DNA from: Costus lasius
Lineage: Eukaryota; Streptophyta; Magnoliopsida; Zingiberales; Costaceae
Assembly (NCBI GenBank): GCA_027563935.2
Contig: CM050446.2
Span: forward strand, 31,003,501 to 31,067,500
Length of the DNA stretch: 64,000 nt
Reading direction: 5' to 3'
Part shown: positions 47,769 through 58,616 of the stretch, piece after piece
Layout of the letters: each line of letters begins with the position of its first letter
Position numbering within the stretch: position 1 is the first letter of the stretch
Notes under the pieces: model-generated
The model's input: only the letters and a program-made list of their open reading frames with translations
Databases searched by the model: none
What the model was told of the DNA's origin: nothing
Made by a program: the position numbers and the translations under genes

Positions 47769-49033
47769 CACGTATGTGATCATGCTTTCTAAAAATAGAA
47801 AGCCACTTACTCACATGCGATCATGGGTTTACCCCTATCGCAAACTCCTCTCAATTTGAACCACACGCTCACTCAATGAGCTGGTTCAATTTGGTTTGGT
47901 TTAATAACCAAATAAACCAAGCAATCAGTCTAGACCACAATAAACCCTAAGGCTCTTGATCTGACCGTCGATCTCTTGATGCTGCTGATCTCACTGATCT
48001 AGCATCCATTCTCTCGATCGAAGCTTACCGATCTCAAGCCCTAATCAATCAAACATGATCAAACCAGATCTCACTTACAATCAGAGATTAAATCCCTTTA
48101 AACTGAACCTGAACAATTCAGTCCACACGATCTGACTTAAGTAAGCCATATCATCAAATTGTGCGACCCTGAGGGTTTCCTTTAAATGTCGGTAACGATA
48201 ACTCACGTTATCACGATCAGTGAGGGGTATCTAGCAACACATCACTGTCTCCCGATATAAAGAAAAGAGTCTTCCAAGACTACACCCAAACCACAGCACA
48301 AGTGTGAATCCAACTCACAAGGCATGCATGTTTCCTTTGCCACTGGATGTTCTTATTGGACAAGCGTGTCAAGCTTGTAACTCCAATATGATGAGCATGA
48401 TTAGATCAGATGAACATAGTCACCTGGGTATGGCCATACACTATTCTCAATCATCTCATCCAGGGGGCCCCTTTAGAACATCACACTCCTTAAACAAGGA
48501 GACGGCAATCCTTTGTCTATCACTAGTGCCCTAACCTGACTCAAGCTCACCATCCAAGATAGTCTATAATCATTATGTTTCAAATGATATTGAACTACCT
48601 CAAAACAATGACAATCATCATTTAGAAAACACAAGTGATCTCAAGTCAGAGGAAATGTGCCACTTGTCGCAATCAAGGATTATTCACATTGTGACAAGCA
48701 ATTGAATAACCTAGTAGGGTCTGTCCAGTACATCCAATGTACCCATGAGTCTACATCTTATTCCATGCTCGAAGCATCCTATAAGATTAGAACACATATT
48801 AGTCTCAATCATATCAAGGCTGTCTCAAGTTCACCAAGATATCTCGACTAAGGACTTTTTAGCATGTCAGCCCAGCTGAACAGCTTTGAGACATTATTCA
48901 GAAGTACACTTATTGCAGCAGACAATGTAACAAACTGAATAACAACCATGCCTTTATAAACATAAAAGTTTATTACATGATACTGATACATTCCCAAGGC
49001 CTCAAACATTAGCCTTAAGGGCATACCCCAACA
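47769..49033 (-). repeat. A3 3' LTR, 5'-proximal part
   Basis: Continues the LTR interrupted by A4 and ends CCCAACA, followed by the PPT complement (49034-49050). The joined LTR is 1695 bp, versus 1692 bp for the other A3 LTR; the extra bases lie in the G run. Confidence 0.94.
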
Positions 49034-49053
49034 ATCTCCCACTTGCACTTAAT

Positions 49054-52000
49054 CTAATGGTTGAGAAATCTTAAACCCATATTATTACAATGCTTCTCAT
49101 GCTTCTGCTGCGCCAGAGGCTTAGTAAGCGGGTCTGCCAGATTGTCATCTGTATGAACCTTGCAGACTTTGATCTCGCCACGATCTATGATCTCCCTGAT
49201 CAAATGAAACCGTCTCTGTATGTGCTTGGACTTCTGGTGCGACCGTGGTTCCTTTGCTTGTGCGATTGCTCCAGTGTTATCACAAAAGATAACCAAAGGA
49301 TCTGCACTCGAAGGAACAACACCAAGTTCTCTCACGAACTTACGAATCCATACTGCCTCCTTGGATGCTTCCGAGGCTGCAACATACTCGGCTTCTGTTG
49401 TGGAATCAGCAACAGTTGACTGTTTGAAACTCTTCCACACCACTGCTCCTCCATTCAAGCTAAAAACATAGCCTGATTGCGATCGGAAATCATCCTGGTC
49501 AGACTGGAACGAAGCGTCAGTATATCCTTCAATACTGAGTTCTTCCTGACCACCATATATCAAGAACATATCTTTGGTCCTCCGCAGATATTTTAAAATG
49601 TTCTTGACTGCAATCCAGTGTGCCTGACCTGGATTACTTTGGAACCGACTGGTCACGCTTAACCCGTAAGCGACGTCTGGGCGAGTACACAACATCGCAT
49701 ACATAATGGACCCAATAGCCGAAGCATAAGGAGTATTGTCCATTTCATCTTTCTCAGTCTGTGTTTGTGGACACTGACTCTTCGAAAGATTCAGACCATG
49801 TCTGACTGGAAGATATCCTCTTTTAGAATTCTCTAAATGAAATCTCTCCAGGACTTTATCGATGTAAGTACTCTGGCACAGCCCGAGAAGTCTCTTAGAT
49901 CTATCCCTGTAGATCTTTACACCTAATACATAGGCTGCTTCTCCAAGATCTTTCATCTGGAAACACTTCCTTAACCATGCCTTAACCGCATGCATTTCAG
50001 GAATATCATTTCCAATGATCAAGATATCATCGACGTAGAGGACTAGGAAAGTAATCACGCTCCCACTAAACCTCTTATATACACACGGGTCATCCTCGTT
50101 CTTGATGAAACCAAACTCAGAGATTGATTCATCAAAACGAATATTCCAGCTTCTCGATGCTTGTTTAAGTCCATAAATAGACTTCTTTAACTTGCATATC
50201 TTATGACGATCTAATGGATTAGTGAAACCTTCTGGTTGTGTCATATACACATCCTCATCCAGATTTCCATTCAGGAAAGCTGTCTTCACATCCATTTGCC
50301 AGATCTCATAATCATAATATGCAGCTATCGCGAAAAGAATCCGAATAGACTTAAACATAGCTACAGGTGAGAAAGTTTCATCATAATCTATCCCGTAGAT
50401 TTGTTTGAAACCTTTCGCAACTAGCCTGCCTTTATAGGTAACCACGTTACCATCCATGTCAATCTTCTTCTTGAAGATCCATTTACAGCCTATAGGGATA
50501 ACTCCCGGAGGCGGATCAACCAAATCCCAGACTTGGTTATCTGACATGGAGTCCATCTCGGCGCGCATAGCTTCAAGCCATCTCGCTGACTCCGGTCCAC
50601 TGACCGCATCCGCATAAGTGAGGGGTTCATCATTATCAATGATGTAGACTCCGTCATAGCGCTCAGGCTGTCGACGGATCCTTCCCGATCTTCGCGGTTC
50701 CCGTGATATCTGAGCCTCAGGTTGTTCAATAACCTGATCCACCGGCTCAGGCTCATCCAACTGTGCTTGGCTACTTTGTCCTTCCTCTGGATTCTCATCC
50801 AGCTTTATTTCTCTCCCACTGGCCTCTTGCAGAAGAAACTCCTTCTCAAGAAATATGGCCGTCCGAGCAACAAATACCTTGTTCTCTTTGGGATCGTAGA
50901 AATAATAACCCTTAGTTTCCTTAGGGTAACCGACAAAGATACATTTGTCAGATCTGCTCTCTAGTTTCCCAGAGGCGAGCTTTTTGACATAAGCCTCGCA
51001 GCCCCAGATCCTGATAAATGTCAAGCTCGGCTGTTTCCCATACCATAACTCATATGGCATCTTAGAAACTGCCTTGGATGGCACTCGGTTTAGTACCTTT
51101 GCAGCTGTTTCCAGTGCAAAACCCCAAAAGGAATATGGAAGAGCAGCCTGACTCATCATAGAACGAACCATATCAAGTAACGTTCTATTTCTCCTCTCGG
51201 ACACACCATTCCATTGCGGTGTTCCTGGCGGAGTGAGCTGTGAGATAATCCCACACTCCTTCAGATAGTCAGTAAACGCATGACTTAGGTATTCTCCACC
51301 TCGATCAGAACGAAGTGCCTTGATACTTCGGCCTAGCTGATTCTGTACTTCATTCTTGAACTCTTTGAACTTGTCAAAAGATTCACTTTTATGTCTCATT
51401 AAATAGACATACCCATATCTACTGAAATCATCAGTAAAGGTAATGAAGTACTGATAGCCACCTCTGGCATGTTTACTAAATGGCCCACACACATCACTGT
51501 GTATAAGGTCAAGTAAACTTGAAGCCCTTTGACCTTTGTTAGGAAAAGGTGACTTCGTCATTTTACCCATTAAACAAGCCTTGCATGTATCAATTTCCTC
51601 ATAGGAGAATGATCCCAGCAGTCCATGATCATGCAACCGCTTAATGCGTTTCTTGTTAATATGGCCTAAATGACTATGCCATAGCAAGGTGCTGTCATCA
51701 GCATACTTGGCTTTCTTAATATCAATATTTTGTATAGAACATTCCATGTCCAACATGAATAACCCATTGTTAATTGAACCAGTAGCATAAACAATATTAT
51801 CAAAAGTTAAAACACACTTTGAAATATTGCATTCAAAGGAAAATCCCTTCCTGACAAGAGCAGGAATGGAGATAATATTCTTAGTAATGCTGGGAACAAA
51901 ATAACAACTGTTTAGTTCTAATACAAGCCCAGATGGCAAAGAGATGAAATAGTCTCCTACAGCAACAGCAGCAACCCGTGCCCCGTTTCCAACTCGTAGG

Positions 52001-52941
52001 TCCACCTCATGCTGTCCCACCTGTCTTCTTCTCTTGAGTTCCTGTACATTTGAACAAATGTGAACTCCACATGCAGTGTCCAACACCCATGAAATAGAAG
52101 AAGATGAAATCATGACTTCCGTCACGTATATACCTGAGCCAGAAGCGATGCTTCCCCTCTTATCTCCTTGGAGTGCTTTACAGTCCTTTTTCCAGTGACC
52201 CAGCTGGCCACAGTGGAAACATCTGTATTCCTTTGACCGCTTGACTTTTTGCTTCAGAGCCTTGCCGTAACTCTTGACAGGGGTCTTGCCCTTCTTCCCC
52301 TTCTTCTTGTTGTTCCTTGAAGGAACCATTAAGACAGAGGTTGAAGGCTTTCCCTTCAGAGTTTCCTCAGTAGTCAAGAGCATATTCAGCAGCTCTGCCG
52401 GAGTACAATCGATTTTGTTCATATTAAAGTTAATGAGGAACGCATCGAAAGAGGGCGGGAGAGACTGCAGAATAATGTCTACAGCAAGCTCCTGGTTGAT
52501 GGTATGCCCCAGTTTCTCTAGAGCCTCCTTGTGCCCAATCATCTTGAGCACGTGAGCTCCCACTGGGCTCCCTTTAGCCAGTTTGCTCTGAAAGAATAGC
52601 TTTGTCAGATTATAGCGTTCTGTCCTCGCCTGTGCAGCATACAGCATCTTGAGGTTTGCTATCATGTCTATAGCAGACATATCCTCATGCTGACGCTGCA
52701 GCGGTGGCGTCATAGACGCTAGCATCAGGCAAGCGACATCAATGCTATCATTGACGTGCTTTTCATAAGCTTCCCGAACCGCCCTTGCGGCGTTCGGAGC
52801 GGGCTGAGGCGGTATAGCCGTCTCGAGGACATACAGTTTCCTCTCTGCCTTAAGAACAATCTTAAGGTGTCCGAACCAGTCTGAGAAGTTTGGCCCAGCA
52901 AACTTCTCCCTTTCCAGTAGGGATCGCACATTGAAGCTCAT
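49054..52941 (-). CDS. gag-pol polyprotein of A3, intact (1295 aa)
   Basis: Open frame from the family ATG (MSFNVRSLLE) to LRFLNH, two residues longer than A4: one extra Asn in the basic linker before the zinc knuckle and one extra Ser before the protease. CCHC knuckle about 241-254, protease D288-T-A-C-G, integrase D483, D546 and E582, reverse transcriptase YVDD 969-972, then RNase H with TDAS, STTEAEY and CDN. All catalytic residues seen in A4 are kept. The element's own 5' LTR (54747-56438) and PBS are intact, but its 3' LTR is split by A4. It might still be transcribed and supply proteins in trans, while its own RNA would end or read through in A4. A functional A3 genome is unlikely; a functional protein is possible. 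Confidence 0.96.
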   Translation of the reverse strand: MSFNVRSLLEREKFAGPNFSDWFGHLKIVLKAERKLYVLETAIPPQPAPNAARAVREAYEKHVNDSIDVACLMLASMTPPLQRQHEDMSAIDMIANLKMLYAAQARTERYNLTKLFFQSKLAKGSPVGAHVLKMIGHKEALEKLGHTINQELAVDIILQSLPPSFDAFLINFNMNKIDCTPAELLNMLLTTEETLKGKPSTSVLMVPSRNNKKKGKKGKTPVKSYGKALKQKVKRSKEYRCFHCGQLGHWKKDCKALQGDKRGSIASGSGIYVTEVMISSSSISWVLDTACGVHICSNVQELKRRRQVGQHEVDLRVGNGARVAAVAVGDYFISLPSGLVLELNSCYFVPSITKNIISIPALVRKGFSFECNISKCVLTFDNIVYATGSINNGLFMLDMECSIQNIDIKKAKYADDSTLLWHSHLGHINKKRIKRLHDHGLLGSFSYEEIDTCKACLMGKMTKSPFPNKGQRASSLLDLIHSDVCGPFSKHARGGYQYFITFTDDFSRYGYVYLMRHKSESFDKFKEFKNEVQNQLGRSIKALRSDRGGEYLSHAFTDYLKECGIISQLTPPGTPQWNGVSERRNRTLLDMVRSMMSQAALPYSFWGFALETAAKVLNRVPSKAVSKMPYELWYGKQPSLTFIRIWGCEAYVKKLASGKLESRSDKCIFVGYPKETKGYYFYDPKENKVFVARTAIFLEKEFLLQEASGREIKLDENPEEGQSSQAQLDEPEPVDQVIEQPEAQISREPRRSGRIRRQPERYDGVYIIDNDEPLTYADAVSGPESARWLEAMRAEMDSMSDNQVWDLVDPPPGVIPIGCKWIFKKKIDMDGNVVTYKGRLVAKGFKQIYGIDYDETFSPVAMFKSIRILFAIAAYYDYEIWQMDVKTAFLNGNLDEDVYMTQPEGFTNPLDRHKICKLKKSIYGLKQASRSWNIRFDESISEFGFIKNEDDPCVYKRFSGSVITFLVLYVDDILIIGNDIPEMHAVKAWLRKCFQMKDLGEAAYVLGVKIYRDRSKRLLGLCQSTYIDKVLERFHLENSKRGYLPVRHGLNLSKSQCPQTQTEKDEMDNTPYASAIGSIMYAMLCTRPDVAYGLSVTSRFQSNPGQAHWIAVKNILKYLRRTKDMFLIYGGQEELSIEGYTDASFQSDQDDFRSQSGYVFSLNGGAVVWKSFKQSTVADSTTEAEYVAASEASKEAVWIRKFVRELGVVPSSADPLVIFCDNTGAIAQAKEPRSHQKSKHIQRRFHLIREIIDRGEIKVCKVHTDDNLADPLTKPLAQQKHEKHCNNMGLRFLNH

Positions 52942-54746
52942 GGTGTTCGTTGCTGCAGGTATCTACAACAATGCAAGAACAGCAAGGTCAGTATCAATGT
53001 AAAGAATCAATTCAGGACTTAAGAATGATTCTTTTTCTCACTATTTTATCTGGCTGAAAAATCCAGCAAAACAGCCCGAAAGAGTAGAACTCTTTTAGTG
53101 AGATGGGATCCAGATTTCATACTTGGTCTCCGCGTCCCGCTCAGGCGAGATAAGATGCACAGAGAGTACAAGCACTAATTTCTGGTAGGCTGTCCCAGCC
53201 AATCGCCAACCCGTGCGATTCCCCTTCATCTGGGCAATCCAGCAGACTGTGCCAACTGAGTTGGTACAACATAATCTCTGACCCCACAGATGGCTGCCTC
53301 CATGCGCTACCATATGCGCCACATATGTAGCCTACTTGGTCAAGCTGACCCGACCTACTCCCTGGACCACCACGTGCTATGCTGAGCAACGAGAAGCGAT
53401 AAATCCCTTCTCTGTAACACGCAGGTGTAATCCCGCACCGTCTGAAGATAGATGGACGTGCCCACTGAGTGGGTACAACACGGCTCCAACGATAATCAGA
53501 ACAGTGAGGTTTCGCGTCAGAAGGCATACGAGCTTGATATTTTAGCGTTGGATTTTAACGGTCTTTTATCTTCTTCACTATCATGCAATTCCTATGGTGA
53601 TAGCAGAAGATAAATAAATCATGTTGTTCTACTTATTTAAACAATAAAAGAAAGCATGGATCTTATGTGGTAAAAGCCCATAGCCTAAGTAAGACCTTAA
53701 TTAACTTAAGTCTTCATTTGCTTTTCTTCATGGGTCTTTTGCTGCTCATCTGGCCCAAGCGCCATCTGCAGCTCAGGTGCGCCTACCAGGGAAAATGCGC
53801 CTGGTCCCAGAGTCGAACCCTGGACCTCCCTCCTGGTCAAGCCTCTGCTGCATGCGCCTCTGCCAAGTGTACTCTGTGCTCTTGTCTGATTAATTTACAA
53901 ATTAATCTATCTAGACAAGATTGACACGCAGGTCAATTACACTTTATAAATTAAATACAATGTGATACGCAGATCACAATAATTAATTTACAACTTTAAA
54001 TTTCAGGCACGCAGGCCCTAGCACAGCACACATTTAACATGGGCAGCCCACATAAGAATTAAATAAACAAACATAGGCATCAAGCAACATGTGATCCAAT
54101 CATGAAAATTAAATTTCGAAAACCCCATAGGCATCAATTTTAATTTCCTTATTTGTCCTACAACCTTACAACGGTCCATTACTAGGGATCCACTCATCCA
54201 ACCTAGTCAGATCCACTGCCCTTGCATGCACCAAGTCCTAACTGACTTGAGTCGACCAAAAGGTCAACCATGCATGCGCCAGGGCCGAACAACCCTCATG
54301 AGATCTGGCAAGCGGGTGTGACCCCGGGCCTAACTCATGTGTGTTCGCTAGTCGTCTCAATCAGACATCGCTACACGCCTGTCTGCAGTCGACCTATAGC
54401 CACCAGGTGCTATCGCACAGGTGCTATCTGGTCAACCCATCAAGGCTGTCAGATGGTCTGATCAGACTGTCTGGATCTAACCTAGGGGATGACTTCAACC
54501 CTAATAACCCGTCTAAGGGTTTAATGCAGGGCCATAGATCTATAATGAGTCGCGCAAGTATAAGAAGTTTTGAGAAAACATACATATGCGCCAACAAGAA
54601 AACATGCGCCTAGGAGAAATAAAAACATCTCTAACAAGCATGTAAAATTCGCCTATCTCAACTAGCGCATGTAACATATAGATCATTGCATAGGATCACA
54701 TAGAAAGCAAACATATTAGCATGCAATAACCGGCTCTGATACCAAT
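52942..54746 (-). other. Untranslated leader and PBS of A3
   Basis: PBS complement GCTCTGATACCA at 54733-54744 is a perfect Met-tRNA match. Hairpin motifs are at 53252-53264 and 53461-53473, 209 bases apart. The tRNA-like body is at 53803-53851 between two atgcgcct repeats. No coding sequence is supported. Confidence 0.8.
53803..53851 (-). repeat. tRNA-like insertion in the A3 leader
   Basis: 49-bp body with cagagtcgaaccctgg on the plus strand, flanked by atgcgcct at 53795-53802 and 53852-53859. It corresponds to the A5 and A4 inserts. Confidence 0.6.
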
Positions 54747-56438
54747 TGAAAGTCCCCTAGAACAAGGGGGGGCGAAACCCTATAGGAGGCACAACAAAAA
54801 CCTCTAGCGAAATCTAGGATTTCTAACAAGATCGCATAGCATGTAACATGTTCAACTTTCATTAGAAAAGGGATTCTTACCATTGCCATCGCTTAGATGG
54901 TGTCTTGGAAGGAAAGGCGCAAGTGCTCCTTCTCCAAAGGTGACGCACACAATTGGTGTCGCCTACTCTTCTTTGGTGCTCCTTGTGCTAGCAAGGTTCC
55001 AAGAAGTCGTTGTCGAATGGAAGGGAAAGATCACCTTGCTTGGCCGAACACTTCCTCCTTTTTCCGTCTACACTTCTCCACACGAGAGTGCAAGTGCCGA
55101 ATCTCAAGTTGGCGACGAGAGAGGAGGAGAAGCGAGAGAGTAGAGCGCCTTAGGCATGAACGTGAGTAGTGGTCACGTATGTGATCATGCTTTCTAAAAA
55201 TAGAAAGCCACTTACTCACATGCGATCATGGGTTTACCCCTATCGCAAACTCCTCTCAATTTGAACCACACGCTCACTCAATGAGCTGGTTCAATTTGGT
55301 TTGGTTTAATAACCAAATAAACCAAGCAATCAGTCCAGACCACAATAAACCCTAAGGCTCTTGATCTGACCGTCGATCTCTTGATGCTGCTGATCTCACT
55401 GATCTAGCATCCATTCTCTCGATCGAAGCTTACCGATCTCAAGCCCTAATCAATCAAACATGATCAGACCAGATCTCACTTACAATCAGAGATTAAATCC
55501 CTTTAAACTGAACCTAAACAATTCAGTCCACACGATCTGACTTAAGTAAGCCATATCATCAAATTGTGCGACCCTGAGGGTTTCCTTTAAATGTCGGTAA
55601 CGATAACTCACGTTATCACGATCAGTGAGGGGTATCTAGCAACACATCACTGTCTCCCGATATAAAGAAAAGAGTCTTCCAAGACTACACCCAAACCACA
55701 GCACAAGTGTGAATCCAACTCACAAGGCATGCATGTTTCCTTTGCCACTGGATGTTCTTATTGGACAAGCGTGTCAAGCTTGTAACTCCAATATGATGAG
55801 CATGATTAGATCAGATGAACATAGTCACCTGGGTATGGCCATACACTATTCTCAATCATCTCATCCAGGGGGCCCCTTTAGAACATCACACTCCTTAAAC
55901 AAGGAGACGGCAATCCTTTGTCTATCACTAGTGCCCTAACCTGACTCAAGCTCACCATCCAAGATAGTCTATAATCATTATGTTTCAAATGATATTGAAC
56001 TACCTCAAAACAATGACAATCATCATTTAGAAAACACAAGTGATCTCAAGTCAGAGGAAATGTGCCACTTGTCGCAATCAAGGATTATTCACATTGTGAC
56101 AAGCAATTGAATAACCTAGTAGGGTCTGTCCAGTACATCCAATGTACCCATGAGTCTACATCTTATTCCATGCTCGAAGCATCCTATAAGATTAGAACAC
56201 ATATTAGTCTCAATCATATCAAGGCTGTCTCAAGTTCACCAAGATATCTCGACTAAGGACTTTTTAGCATGTCAGCCCAGCTGAACAGCTTTGAGACATT
56301 ATTCAGAAGTACACTTATTGCAGCAGACAATGTAACAAACTGAATAACAACCATGCCTTTATAAACATAAAAGTTTATTACATGATACTGATACATTCCC
56401 AAGGCCTCAAACATTAGCCTTAAGGGCATACCCCAACA
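54747..56438 (-). repeat. 5' LTR of A3 (1692 bp)
   Basis: Uninterrupted, directly upstream of the A3 PBS, followed by TSD gtttg. It carries the TATA-like box and the inverted repeats described for A4. Confidence 0.95.
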
Positions 56439-58616
56439 GTTTGAATGTACTTTGATAGAACTATTACTCTTTGTATAGGCATGGTCGTTATTATGCAGAT
56501 TTCTCTACCTACGTTGATGTATTGAGTTGCATGTATAATGTCCCAGGAGTTTGGATTGGATCCATTCTCATAAGAAATCCCCAGACAAGGTACCTTAGCA
56601 GATATGGGACAGCTTGGGTACATGTGAGACTGGTGTATGGGCTAGTTAAGTGCGGGGCACAGTAACGCAGACATACAGGTGCATTGGATGCACTGGAGTG
56701 ATCCACCGTGAGAATTGACTTGACTAGTCAACAAGTCAATCTCACATGCAAGAGGTTTGCATTGATCCTTAGACTTGAGGTATTCATGTCTAGATTTGAT
56801 GATGGGTATGCTTTGATACAGTCTTACGTCTCTCCGTAATTGGGAGACCAAAACGACTGTCATTGGGCATGTCATAAGTCACGTAGAGACATGGATGACC
56901 AATAGTAGGATTTGCCCCTTCCTTATTGGAAGCATGATATCCACTCGGGGCGCCCCACCTTATTGGTGCATGACAGGAATGTGTGGCCACACTTGTTGAG
57001 TCATGACCAATGCATTGGATTGATAAACTTGAGACTAATCCAATGGCAGGATATCAGCTTAGGCAAAGGGATCTATAATGCAATGGGAATCCTCGTTGCT
57101 TGTTAGGAGTTATTGCCATAATGACTTAAGTCCTATGACATGGGTAGTAGTGATGTGTTGCTAGATTACCCTCACTACTTATGATGTTTACATCATTGCC
57201 ATCGTCATATGGATCCTACGGGGTCACACACAATAGACTCTTGACGTTGCTTTAATCAGAAGCCTTATGATCAAGTTATTGGATAACTTGGATCAATTTG
57301 GAAGATTTCATCAGCGCCAATGGGCCTGATGAGTTGGAAGAAAGTTATTGGAGCCAAACTTCATTTTTGGCAGGTTGACCCGAAATTGACCTAGATTGAT
57401 CACATTTGGATTATGGTTGCATTGGATTGGATCCAATGGCTTAATCAACCCATGCCATGAAGTTTGGGCTAGCTCATTATTCAATGAGGCCCAATAATTA
57501 GTTGTCAAGAAGAGGTATAAGCAAATAAGGGTATAATGGGGAAGAATTTCACCCCATTGGCGCCAAGGGCATAATGGGGTGAAGTGGGCGCATGTTGCTT
57601 CATAAGGAAGCATTAGGCGCCTCCCCCTTTGTTCCTTGGAAGGAAACCTTGCCTCTGTGGTAAGGGTTGGAGCTGATATGGCTTGAAAACTCTTTTGGAA
57701 AGAGCTTGGGCGCATATGACAAGTAGGGTGAGATTTATGGTAAAGTCTTGGAGACTTTCCTTACCTCATAAACCCTACATGCAGCCAAACCCTTACCCTA
57801 TCCGAATACCTCTTGCTTGTTGCGCCTAGCCCTTCCTCCTTGGATGGAATGCATGCCTCTAAGGCATGTCTTGGGCTGATATGGCCATTGGGAAAATTAG
57901 GATAGGTTGAATGAGGTTTATGGTAAAGTCTTGGAGACTTTCCTTACCTCAAGAATCCTTTATCCTTGCCGCCCACTTGGCATGATCTTGGCCCTCCCTA
58001 AACCGCCTCTTGGCTTATAAAAGGGACCCTAGCTGCCCCCTCTCAATGGTTCGAATGCTTGGAGACGTGAATACACATAGAGGGGCGAGAGCAAGGGCAA
58101 AGGGCGACAATACCAAGGTGGCGTAACCCTTCTTCCTACTAGTGGCCGCAAGTCTTCTCTTTCCTCTCCTCTTGGCGTGACTTGGAGAAGGACTTGGTGG
58201 CGCCACTTCCTCTTACTCTTCCTAAGGGCCGAAACTCTTCTTCTCCCTCTTCTCTTGGAGTGAAGAGGATAAGGAGTTGGCGGCATCTTTCTTGCACTTG
58301 GCGCATGATCCTTGGAGGTGGTGCAAGAAAAGTGAAGGAACCCTAAGGCTTGATTCTCTTCCCGAGGCTAGCACCAAGCGTGGAAGGGAGCAACGATCAA
58401 GGAGTTGACGCGTGGATACTTGTAGAGGGCGAACACTTGGGCGCCTTCAACATGGCTTCAGCAACTAGACAAGCAAAAGAGGTACATCTCTAACACATCC
58501 TTGTGTCTTCTCTCTCGCATGGATCCTTGGGACCGGAATATGTTTCGGGTGTAATGATTCTTCCGCTGCGTCCTGGGACTGCAATAATTTTAAATTACAC
58601 CCGGTATTCCCTAACA
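56439..58616 (+). repeat. Remainder of the B2 5' LTR
   Basis: Starts with the second gtttg and ends CCTAACA before a PBS. With 38213-38266 it gives an LTR of about 2.23 kb. It shares with family A the motif tagtgatgtgttgctagat (from 57148) and a ggggtcacacac block. AGTAGTGA (57146-57153) pairs with TCACTACT (57172-57179), and ATGATGT (57181-57187) with ACATCAT (57190-57196). GGGTGTAAT (58547-58555) pairs with ATTACACCC (58594-58602), with TTCCGCTGCG in the loop. No sense coding sequence is evident. Confidence 0.88.

Larger units (their letters stand above)
38267..56438 (-). mobile_element. Family A copia retrotransposon, copy A3, carrying nested A4
   Basis: Minus-strand element in the B2 LTR with TSD gtttg (38262-38266, 56439-56443). 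Without A4 and one cacgt it is about 9.1 kb. The 3' LTR is split by A4; the 5' LTR, PBS, leader and an open full-length gag-pol are intact. The two LTRs differ in the length of a G run and at about six positions by eye. Confidence 0.95.
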
